Below are positions 1 to 5,212 of a DNA stretch of 6,422 nucleotides, in pieces (position 1 is the first letter of the stretch; every line of letters begins with the position of its first letter). Made by a program: the position numbers and the translations under genes. Origin of the DNA: an uncultured Planctomycetaceae bacterium (lineage in GTDB: Bacteria; Planctomycetota; Planctomycetia; Planctomycetales; Planctomycetaceae); the NCBI GenBank assembly GCA_903823545.1, contig CAIJTL010001302.1, positions 1-6,422 of the forward strand. The letters are read 5' to 3'. Under the pieces are notes generated by a model. The model saw only the letters and a program-made list of their open reading frames with translations. It did not search any database and had not been told where the DNA came from.

Positions 1-1
1 C

Positions 2-580
2 GGCGTGATCCACGACATGATGATTCACGACCTTGATCTCGTGATGGCACTTGTCAAGTCGCCGGTCACGCGCGTCGAGGCGTTCGGAGTCACGCTGATG
101 GGGGAGCACGAAGACTCGGTGCAAGCGAGGCTGACTTTCGAGAACGGTTGCGTGGCCGATCTTTCTGCGAGCCGTATTCATCCGACCTCACGCCGAGCGA
201 CGACGATTTGGACGAAGTCTCGTTGCATCAACGTCGATTACAGTTCACGCGAAGTGACCTCTTACTCTCCGTCTCCACGGCTGCTTTATGGCATGTCGCC
301 AGTGGAACGTGCTCGCCAACCCGGAGCAGACATCGACCGCCTGCGACAAGAAGTCTTTGGCTCTCTGATCGAGGTCCACAAAGAAACGGCATCGACTCAA
401 GATGCACTCACCGCGGAACTCCAAGAGTTCGTCGATTGCGTTCGCAATCAAACCGCTCCAACAGTGGGTGGGGCTGTGGCAATTCAGTCGTTGACCATTG
501 CCGAACGCCTATTAGGAATCGTTCAAGCGACCGCAGCATTGGAAACTCCCGCAGAGTTCCGGCAAGCACGAGCGGCGTAG
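2..580 (+). CDS. Gfo/Idh/MocA-family oxidoreductase, C-terminal part (5' end outside window)
   Basis: This is the 3' part of a gene that runs in from the left edge; 192 residues are visible. The family consists of NAD(P)-dependent sugar or sugar-nucleotide dehydrogenases in the cytosol. They have an N-terminal Rossmann domain, which lies outside the window here, and a C-terminal alpha/beta domain that carries the catalytic and substrate residues. The visible part opens inside the conserved active-site helix. Counting the first whole codon as 1, D5-x-x-x-H9 matches the family's catalytic Asp/His pattern and is followed by DLDLV. The next segment, HEDSVQARLTFENGCVADL (residues 36-54), is the usual beta-sheet entry with its 'F.NG..A.L' signature. 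The remainder is a variable sheet and a closing helix with 'AL..EL..FV.CV', typical of the family C-terminus. The substrate cannot be read from this fragment. Homologues near lipid A genes act on UDP-GlcNAc (GnnA-like), but nothing here proves that. It converges with parA, 75 bp away. Confidence 0.85.
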   Translation, partial: GVIHDMMIHDLDLVMALVKSPVTRVEAFGVTLMGEHEDSVQARLTFENGCVADLSASRIHPTSRRATTIWTKSRCINVDYSSREVTSYSPSPRLLYGMSPVERARQPGADIDRLRQEVFGSLIEVHKETASTQDALTAELQEFVDCVRNQTAPTVGGAVAIQSLTIAERLLGIVQATAALETPAEFRQARAA

Positions 581-605
581 GCAAGAATAGTAGTGCGGTT
601 CTACC

Positions 606-635
606 GGTCGGTTCGTCGTGCCAGGAGACCCGACC
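606..635. repeat. Weak inverted repeat between convergent genes (possible terminator)
   Basis: GGTCGG (606-611) and CCGACC (630-635) are perfect complements separated by an 18-nt loop. They lie in the 75-bp gap between the convergent oxidoreductase and parA genes, where a two-way terminator would be expected. There is no T-tract on either side and the loop is long, so an intrinsic-terminator role is doubtful. Confidence 0.2.
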
Positions 636-655
636 CACACATGCTATTGCCCTCG

Positions 656-1474
656 TTACGCCGCTTCAGAAACCGGCACGGTCGCTTCCATCGCCAGGAC
701 TTCCTCAACCATCGACGAGTAGTCTTGTGCTCCGGCGGATTTCGGTTCGTATTCGAAGATTGACTGACCGAAGCTCGGCGCTTCTGCCAACTTGATGTTG
801 CGGCGGACCTTGGTTTGGAACACTTTGGCGTTGGCCCACGGCGTTTGCGGATCGCTTTGTCGCAAAAAGTTCGTCAGGTCGGCGATCACGTCGCCGGCCA
901 ACCGAGTTCCTGTTTCAAACAAGCAGATCGCGACGCCGCTCACCTTCAAGTCACGGTTCAATCGCCGAGTGACTCGAGCGGTTGTTTCGAGCAGGCGAGA
1001 AAGCCCCTGCAACGCAAAGAAGTGCGGTTGCAGCGGGATCATGACTTCTTTGACGGCGGTTAACGCGTTGATCGTCAACACGCCGAGCGACGGCGGGCAG
1101 TCCATAACGATGTAGTCGATCGGATCTGTTTTCACGAGCTGTTGAATGGCCCCGCGCAGGATCAATTCGCGATCAGGCATATTGGCGAGTTCGACTTCAA
1201 CGGCCGCTAAGTCGACATTAGCCGGGACAACCCAAAGGTTCGGTGCGACGAGATGACGGACCTCGGCCAATGTCTTTTCTCCGGCAAAGACTTGATAGAC
1301 CGTCGGCATCTGGCCGGTCACTTCGACCCCTAAGTGCATCGAGGCGTGGCCTTGTGGATCGAGATCAATGACGCAGACCTTTCGCCCACGAGCGGCCAAG
1401 CCGGCAGCGAGATTGACGCTGGTGGTCGTCTTTCCGACGCCCCCCTTTTGATTCATAATTGCAATCGTCCGCAT
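656..1474 (-). CDS. parA: ParA/Soj-type chromosome- or cargo-partitioning ATPase (orphan)
   Basis: This is a 272-aa P-loop ATPase of the ParA/MinD superfamily. Such proteins dimerise on ATP, bind DNA non-specifically and position chromosomes, plasmids or protein cargo, usually under control of a ParB-like partner. The deviant Walker A motif KGGVGKTT is at residues 10-17, Walker A' VIDLDPQG at 35-42, and Walker B IVMDCPPS at 122-129. The late signature [14 protein letters not shown] (224-237) and a closing 'Y.P.S.GA..Y' block are typical of Soj. There is no N-terminal helix-turn-helix extension, so it resembles the short chromosomal form. The open frame reaches 1552, but the start at 1474 is preferred because the protein then begins [12 protein letters not shown], as in the family, and a strong Shine-Dalgarno precedes it. 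No parB lies within the window, so its partner and cargo are unknown. It is divergent from the receiver gene. Confidence 0.93.
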   Translation of the reverse strand: MRTIAIMNQKGGVGKTTTSVNLAAGLAARGRKVCVIDLDPQGHASMHLGVEVTGQMPTVYQVFAGEKTLAEVRHLVAPNLWVVPANVDLAAVEVELANMPDRELILRGAIQQLVKTDPIDYIVMDCPPSLGVLTINALTAVKEVMIPLQPHFFALQGLSRLLETTARVTRRLNRDLKVSGVAICLFETGTRLAGDVIADLTNFLRQSDPQTPWANAKVFQTKVRRNIKLAEAPSFGQSIFEYEPKSAGAQDYSSMVEEVLAMEATVPVSEAA

Positions 1475-1479
1475 GGGAT

Positions 1480-1488
1480 TCCTTCCCC
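1480..1488 (-). promoter_or_regulatory. Shine-Dalgarno that fixes the parA start
   Basis: On the - strand this reads GGGGAAGGA, and its AAGGA core ends 5 nt before the ATG at 1474. It supports the shorter 272-aa ParA over the 26-codon N-terminal extension that the open frame would allow. Confidence 0.75.
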
Positions 1489-1646
1489 AATACTTTGTTA
1501 CCGAGCCAATGCAGCGATCAAGCAGCAACCGCAAGAGACTACGGCATTCCAACCAACACCGGATGGTAGGCCAACCCGAGCAAACGCGGAAAGACGAGTT
1601 CCACTTGAGCCCGACGTTGGTAACGTGAGTAATTCAAGACGTCGCG

Positions 1647-1676
1647 TTGACAGTCAGGCATGAAGTCTGCTATCCG
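1647..1676 (+). promoter_or_regulatory. Candidate sigma70-type promoter for the receiver gene
   Basis: A perfect -35 hexamer TTGACA (1647-1652) is followed after 18 bp by TATCCG (1671-1676), a poor -10 that is preceded by an extended-10 TG (1668-1669). This would place a transcript start near 1683, about 65 nt before the GTG start at 1748. The -35 and TG are good but the -10 matches at only three of six positions, so the call is tentative. Confidence 0.35.
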
Positions 1677-1736
1677 ATGCTCCCATATGCGACTTTTGAT
1701 GTCGACGAGGAATGGATTTCTGACCGCAAATTCAAC

Positions 1737-1741
1737 AAGGG
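1737..1741 (+). promoter_or_regulatory. Shine-Dalgarno for the GTG-started receiver gene
   Basis: AAGGG is placed 6 nt before the GTG at 1748. It supports the non-ATG start, for which there is no in-frame alternative between the upstream stop at 1721 and the conserved acidic pocket. Confidence 0.65.
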
Positions 1742-1747
1742 CTCCCC

Positions 1748-2170
1748 GTGGGCGATTTCTGGACGAAGCCGTACCAACTGCTAATAGCCGATGACGATGC
1801 GCAGTTTCGTGAAGTGCTGCGCCAATTATTGGAGCCATTCTTCACGCTGCTCGAAGCCCGTTCTGGCGAAGAAGCGATTGAAATTGTTGAAGGAGAACGG
1901 GTCGATCTTTTGTTACTCGACATGCACATGGAGCGGCTGACCGGTATCGAAACAATCCAAATCGTGAAGTCCATTGATGCTCGTAAGCCCTGTATCTTGA
2001 TTACGGCGGACGCCACGGATGATCTTGTGCGAGAGGCGAGCGAAGTTGCTGCCTATTCAGTCTTGAAGAAGCCGGTTCGCAAAGCCGATCTGCTGCAAAC
2101 CGTCGAATCGGCGATGATGCTGACATACCGCTCGTCACCGTTTGGTAGCGCTGGCCCGCACGCGATTTGA
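1748..2170 (+). CDS. Stand-alone response-regulator receiver (CheY-like) protein
   Basis: This is a 140-aa cytosolic protein made almost entirely of one receiver domain, which takes phosphate from a histidine kinase. The acidic pocket is D15-D16-D17, the phospho-acceptor is D58 in LLLLDMHM, the switch Thr is T86 in LITAD, and the conserved Lys-Pro pair is K108-P109. All key residues are present, so phosphorylation is expected to be normal. No DNA-binding or enzymatic output domain follows. The last 20 or so residues are short and non-descript, so it probably acts through protein contacts. The start is GTG at 1748. AAGGG (1737-1741) sits 6 nt upstream, and the frame is closed by a TGA at 1721 just before. 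No cognate kinase is in the window. An FHA-domain protein follows on the same strand after 251 bp. Confidence 0.92.
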   Translation: MGDFWTKPYQLLIADDDAQFREVLRQLLEPFFTLLEARSGEEAIEIVEGERVDLLLLDMHMERLTGIETIQIVKSIDARKPCILITADATDDLVREASEVAAYSVLKKPVRKADLLQTVESAMMLTYRSSPFGSAGPHAI

Positions 2171-2320
2171 ATCAATTGGCTTACGGGCGTCTGCGGCGGG
2201 CATGTGGTTTTGCTGTTACCAGTTCAATTCGAATCGCTCAATGAGCAAAACTCTGTACTTGCGCAACCAGAATAACTCGCTTGCGTTTTCGGTTGGTTGT
2301 CCGGAAATCACAGGCTCGAA

Positions 2321-2350
2321 TTGACGTTTGCGAGAGAAGCCCGATAGAAG
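2321..2350 (+). promoter_or_regulatory. Tentative promoter for the FHA-domain gene
   Basis: TTGACG (2321-2326; five of six to the -35 consensus) and TAGAAG (2345-2350; four of six to the -10) are 18 bp apart. Transcription would begin near 2357, about 65 nt before the ATG. This would allow the FHA gene to be transcribed independently of the receiver gene. Confidence 0.28.
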
Positions 2351-2363
2351 TGTGCGCCACTCA

Positions 2364-2386
2364 GGCGTCACGGCGATCGTCACGCC
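2364..2386. repeat. Imperfect palindrome upstream of the FHA gene
   Basis: GGCGTCAC (2364-2371) and GTCACGCC (2379-2386) pair as five G/C-rich outer base pairs, one C/C mismatch, then two inner pairs around a 7-nt centre. It falls just after the tentative promoter. It could be an operator or an mRNA hairpin, or it could be chance. Confidence 0.2.
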
Positions 2387-2408
2387 GGGATTTCGGACAG
2401 AATCCAGC

Positions 2409-2413
2409 AAGGG
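2409..2413 (+). promoter_or_regulatory. Shine-Dalgarno that fixes the FHA protein start
   Basis: AAGGG lies 8 nt before ATG 2422. The reading frame is open further upstream to a TTG at 2281, but the added 47 residues are unlike an FHA domain, so the ATG with this site is preferred. Confidence 0.6.
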
Positions 2414-2421
2414 TTGATGCT

Positions 2422-3144
2422 ATGGCGGAAGTAACGTTTCAAGTTCTTGAAGGTATGGAACGCGGGCGAATGTTTGCCCTCATCGAAACGCCATTCACGA
2501 TCGGTCGCGAAGAAGATAATTCCATCCAATTGAACGACGAGCGAGTGAGCCGCTTCCATCTCAAGATTCAAGAAGATGACGGCAGGATCATTTTGACCGA
2601 CTTAGACAGTACCAACGGAACCCGAGTGAACGGCGCTCCGGCGCAGCTTCGAGTTCTGCAATTTGGCGACTTGGTTGCTGTTGGACGTTGCGTGCTCGTT
2701 TTCGGGAGCCCGGAACAAATTGCTCGACGATTTAAAGACTCGTCATCAGCGGCGATCGGGCGATTGAAAGAGGTCGTCGCTGGGGCGGATTCACAATCTG
2801 ATGAAGATGACGATTTTCGCCACAGTGCGACGATGGAGTTGGGGTCCGCTCATCCTTCCGATTGGAGCGACATGCTCGATGCGGCATCACAAGACCTCGC
2901 ATCAAATCCGCCACCGTTGCCAGAGACATTTTCGTTGGGACAGCGAGCTCAATTGACCGATCTCGTTGCATTTCTGCACCATCAGATTTTGCAGGTTCTC
3001 GGCTCAGGTCGCGAGCCAACAATGGCCGACAGTCTTGGTTGCAAACTTCTGGATGGGCACGTCTGGCACCAATTAGTAAACCTTGAAATGCAGCTCGCAC
3101 AGATGCTGCGCGGAGTCAGTAATCCTGACGCCGAGCGAAAATAA
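2422..3144 (+). CDS. FHA-domain protein with uncharacterised C-terminal region
   Basis: This is a 240-aa soluble protein without a signal peptide or membrane segment. Residues 1-95 form a forkhead-associated domain, which binds phosphothreonine peptides. The family's phosphopeptide-contact residues are present: G28-R29, S43-R44-x-H46, and N65-G66-T67 followed by N70-G71. The domain should therefore be functional. Residues 97-165 are a probable flexible linker with an acidic run (SDEDDDF, 126-132) and a proline-rich end (NPPPLP, 162-167). Residues 170-232 are predicted by eye to be helical and rich in Leu, Gln and His. I do not recognise this part. Bacterial FHA proteins usually read out Hanks-type Ser/Thr kinases or serve secretion systems, but no kinase or secretion gene is present here. 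It follows a receiver-domain gene and ends 3 bp from the convergent trpS. Confidence 0.9.
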   Translation: MAEVTFQVLEGMERGRMFALIETPFTIGREEDNSIQLNDERVSRFHLKIQEDDGRIILTDLDSTNGTRVNGAPAQLRVLQFGDLVAVGRCVLVFGSPEQIARRFKDSSSAAIGRLKEVVAGADSQSDEDDDFRHSATMELGSAHPSDWSDMLDAASQDLASNPPPLPETFSLGQRAQLTDLVAFLHHQILQVLGSGREPTMADSLGCKLLDGHVWHQLVNLEMQLAQMLRGVSNPDAERK

Positions 3145-3147
3145 CGC

Positions 3148-4125
3148 TCATCCAACTCGCGCCGACAAGCCGCAGGCTTCGCGGGCGCGATTGAGAACTT
3201 CTTGGGCTTTTGCTCTCGCTCGCTTCGCACCCGCTTGAAGGATGTCTTCAACCGTCTTCGAATCTGCTGCTAGTTGGTGACGGCGTTCTCGTGCGGGGCC
3301 AAAGAAGGCGTCGGCAGCCTCAAACAACGCCTGTTTTGCTTCGCCATAGCCCATGCCGCCAGCGCGATAACGCGCGGCGAGTTCCGCTTGCTGAGTCTCG
3401 TTGGCGAACAATTTGTAGAGCGTGAAGACCGAGCAGGCTTCCGGGTCTTTCGCGGCCTCAACCGGCGTCGAATCGGTTTTGATCGACATCAACCTTTTTC
3501 GAAGTTTCTTCGGTTCATCGAACAGTTCGATGGTGTTGCCGTAGCTCTTCGACATTTTGTCGCCGTCGACGCCGACAACCTTTGCCGTTTCCGAAAGCAC
3601 GCGAGCCTCCGGCAGTACGAAGACCTCGCGTTGATAAGTGAGATTGAACTTCGTCGCGATATCGCGAGTCACTTCAATGTGCTGCACTTGATCGACGCCG
3701 ACCGGCACGATGTTGCTGTCGTACAACAAGATGTCAGCCGCCATCAGCACCGGATACGAAAACAACCCAGCATCCGCAGGAAGCCCTTTTGCCAATTTGT
3801 CTTTATAGGCGTGACATTTTTCGAGCAGGCTCATTGGCGTGAGCGTGATCAGCAACCACATCAACTCGGTCACTTCCGGAATATCGGACTGTCGAAACAA
3901 CGTCGCCTTGTTCGGATCAAGGCCCAAGGCCAGCAGGTCGAGAGCTGCATCGCGTGTGAACCCGCGAAGTGCTTCCGGATCGCGGACAGTCGTGAGGGCA
4001 TGCAGATCGGCTATGAAATAAAATGATTGCTCGTTCTCTTGTAGAGCGATGTATTGTCGGATCGCACCGAAGTAGTTGCCCCAGTGAAAGCGACCCGTCG
4101 GCTGAATGCCGGATAGAACTTTCAT
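3148..4125 (-). CDS. trpS: Tryptophanyl-tRNA synthetase
   Basis: This 325-aa class Ic aminoacyl-tRNA synthetase charges tRNA-Trp with tryptophan using ATP, in the cytosol. Its length is normal for the bacterial enzyme. The Rossmann fold opens with [17 protein letters not shown] (5-21), in which H14-W-G-N17 is the HIGH-type ATP motif with Trp in the second position. MAADILLY (128-135) contains D130, which corresponds to the Asp that contacts the tryptophan indole in the Bacillus enzyme. GVDQ (143-146) and the following 'QHIE..RDIA' are conserved. The KMSKS loop is exact at 190-194. The ATG at 4125 is preceded by GAGGA (4132-4136) at 6 nt. It lies downstream of pyrD on the same strand across a 98-bp gap that contains two hairpins, which could affect its expression. 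Its 3' end nearly touches the convergent FHA gene. Confidence 0.98.
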   Translation of the reverse strand: MKVLSGIQPTGRFHWGNYFGAIRQYIALQENEQSFYFIADLHALTTVRDPEALRGFTRDAALDLLALGLDPNKATLFRQSDIPEVTELMWLLITLTPMSLLEKCHAYKDKLAKGLPADAGLFSYPVLMAADILLYDSNIVPVGVDQVQHIEVTRDIATKFNLTYQREVFVLPEARVLSETAKVVGVDGDKMSKSYGNTIELFDEPKKLRKRLMSIKTDSTPVEAAKDPEACSVFTLYKLFANETQQAELAARYRAGGMGYGEAKQALFEAADAFFGPARERRHQLAADSKTVEDILQAGAKRARAKAQEVLNRAREACGLSARVG

Positions 4126-4142
4126 GTTTGATCCTCATCGTG

Positions 4143-4163
4143 GGGCACATTTCCAACGTGCCC
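4143..4163. repeat. Hairpin 1 upstream of trpS
   Basis: GGGCAC (4143-4148) and GTGCCC (4158-4163) form a perfect 6-bp stem with a 9-nt loop. Read on the + strand it is followed by TCAGTTTTT, which resembles an intrinsic terminator, but no + strand gene lies upstream to terminate. Read on the - strand it stands just ahead of the trpS Shine-Dalgarno. It is best treated together with hairpin 2 as a single structured element. Confidence 0.5.
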
Positions 4164-4170
4164 TCAGTTT

Positions 4171-4204
4171 TTGTGATCGAGCACGATGAAATCGTGCTCC
4201 ACAA
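4171..4204. repeat. Hairpin 2 between pyrD and trpS (perfect 9-bp stem, extended)
   Basis: GAGCACGAT (4179-4187) and ATCGTGCTC (4191-4199) are perfect complements around a 3-nt GAA loop. Outside them TTGTG (4171-4175) pairs with CACAA (4200-4204), with a 3-nt bulge on one side only. This gives 14 base pairs in all. It lies 19 bp past the pyrD stop in the direction of transcription. It lacks a downstream U-tract on the - strand, so it is not a classic pyrD terminator. It may be an mRNA stabiliser, a trpS leader structure or a copy of a dispersed palindromic repeat. Confidence 0.6.
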
Positions 4205-4223
4205 TTTGGTCAACTGCCAACGA

Positions 4224-5156
4224 TCACTTCGCACAGCCAACGGGTGTCGGCAACTGCAATGTCCCGATCAACTCGCTGATGTTCTGGCAGCCTTCCGTTT
4301 TCACAATCGCGGCCAGTTCGTCGACCAGTCGGCACGCCAGTGTCGGGTCATAAAAACTAGCGGTCCCGATTTGCACTGCGGAAGCTCCCGTGACCAAAAA
4401 GTCCATCACGTCATCGATCGACTGAATGCCGCCGACTCCGATAATCGGTATCTTTACGGCACGAGAAACTTGATGAACGATCCGCAACGCGAGCGGTTTG
4501 ATTGCCGGGCCGCTGAGACCGCCAAGCACGTTGCCGAGAATCGGTTTTCGTTTTCGCCAATTAACCGCCATGCCTTGAAATGTATTGACTAACGTGACCG
4601 CATCCGCGCCTGCTTCCGCAGCGGCCGCAGCGATTTCAACCACGCTGGTCACGTTTGGTGTCAGTTTGGCAATAATCGGCAGATCACAGGCCGCCCTGAC
4701 TTGGCTGACCACTTGAGCTGTCATCTTGGGGTTATTGGCGAAGTCGACACCGCCGCTGACATTCGGGCAAGAGATATTCAGTTCGACAGCCGCGATCTGT
4801 TTAAACGGGCTGAGTTTCTTCGCCATCACTCCGAATTCGGCGATATCGTGTCCCGCGATATTCACGATAATCGCGGTACCTAATCCGAGCAGATAGTCCA
4901 AGTGCTTTTCAAGAAATGCGTCGATTCCGTCGTTGTCCAAGCCGATCGAGTTCAGCAGGCCCGATGATGTTTCAACGGTTCTCGGTGGCGGATTTCCGAT
5001 TCGCGGAAGCGGAGTCACAGTCTTGGGGACAATGCCACCCAAGCGAGCGAAGTCGGCGAAAGACTGCATTTCGCGCGCGTACCCGAACGTTCCGGAGGCA
5101 ACCAGAATCGGATTACGCAAACGCAGGCGATTGAGATTTGTTTCGAGGGGGTTCAC
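4224..5156 (-). CDS. pyrD: Dihydroorotate dehydrogenase, class 1B-type catalytic subunit
   Basis: This 310-aa FMN enzyme oxidises dihydroorotate to orotate, the fourth step of de novo pyrimidine synthesis. From the GTG start the protein begins [24 protein letters not shown], split here as [10 protein letters not shown] then [14 protein letters not shown], matching family N-termini. The motifs are SGTFGY (21-26), PKTVT (44-48), NSIGLDN (69-75), NISCPN (127-132), AKLTPN (163-168), [10 protein letters not shown] (212-221) and GVGGI (240-244). The catalytic base is C130 rather than Ser, and there is no membrane-anchoring N-terminal helix, which points to the soluble class 1. The sequence style fits 1B, which uses NAD through a PyrK partner, but no pyrK is in the window. 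The frame is open back to 5426 only because it overlaps the upstream gene. GTG 5156 gives a normal length but has no clear Shine-Dalgarno. It follows the amidohydrolase by 56 bp. Confidence 0.95.
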   Translation of the reverse strand: MNPLETNLNRLRLRNPILVASGTFGYAREMQSFADFARLGGIVPKTVTPLPRIGNPPPRTVETSSGLLNSIGLDNDGIDAFLEKHLDYLLGLGTAIIVNIAGHDIAEFGVMAKKLSPFKQIAAVELNISCPNVSGGVDFANNPKMTAQVVSQVRAACDLPIIAKLTPNVTSVVEIAAAAAEAGADAVTLVNTFQGMAVNWRKRKPILGNVLGGLSGPAIKPLALRIVHQVSRAVKIPIIGVGGIQSIDDVMDFLVTGASAVQIGTASFYDPTLACRLVDELAAIVKTEGCQNISELIGTLQLPTPVGCAK

Positions 5157-5212
5157 GCGACGGAATGTAATGCCGTCCGTTTTCCCAAGCCAGTAATTGA
5201 TCGAACTTGTTC

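Larger units (their letters stand above)
1475..1747. other. Divergent intergenic region between parA and receiver gene
   Basis: This 273-bp region must contain the start signals for parA (leftward) and the receiver gene (rightward). A perfect TTGACA hexamer lies at 1647-1652. A - strand frame is open across most of it (1539-1747, continuing antisense into the receiver gene), but it has no recognisable product and no ribosome-binding site that I can see. No RNA gene, repeat array or strong hairpin was seen. Confidence 0.5.
2171..2421. other. Intergenic region between receiver and FHA genes
   Basis: This 251-bp gap has no recognised gene. It holds a possible promoter (2321-2350), an imperfect palindrome (2364-2386), and a 64-codon - strand open frame (2216-2410) that lies almost entirely inside the gap. 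That frame has plausible codon use but no recognisable product and no Shine-Dalgarno. No obvious terminator follows the receiver stop codon. Confidence 0.5.

Noticed and set aside
148..795. 215-codon + strand frame overlapping the oxidoreductase and the end of parA
   Set aside because: It is rich in Ser and Arg with no domain, overlaps two genes with clear family motifs, and has no ribosome-binding site that I can see.
1712..1723. Three-codon mini-ORF (ATG GAT TTC TGA) upstream of the receiver gene as a leader peptide
   Set aside because: The purine run GAGGA abuts the ATG with no spacing, so initiation is unlikely. It is too short to carry a regulatory signal that can be recognised.
1539..1838. 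99-codon - strand frame spanning the parA-receiver gap and the receiver 5' end
   Set aside because: It overlaps the certain receiver gene in antisense, has no recognisable family, and shows no clear third-position bias in the gap part.
3274..4026. 250-codon + strand open frame opposite trpS
   Set aside because: It lies wholly antisense to a well-conserved trpS gene and its translation has no recognisable motif. It is a by-product of trpS codon use.
4143..4172. Intrinsic terminator (hairpin 1 plus T5 on the + strand)
   Set aside because: It has the right shape, but the only nearby + strand gene ends 1 kb away in a convergent arrangement, so no transcript is known that it would stop. It is kept as a hairpin feature only.
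4126..4223. T-box or tryptophan-responsive leader for trpS
   Set aside because: The 98-nt gap is too short for a T-box. I see no specifier loop or T-box consensus, and no Trp-codon leader peptide.
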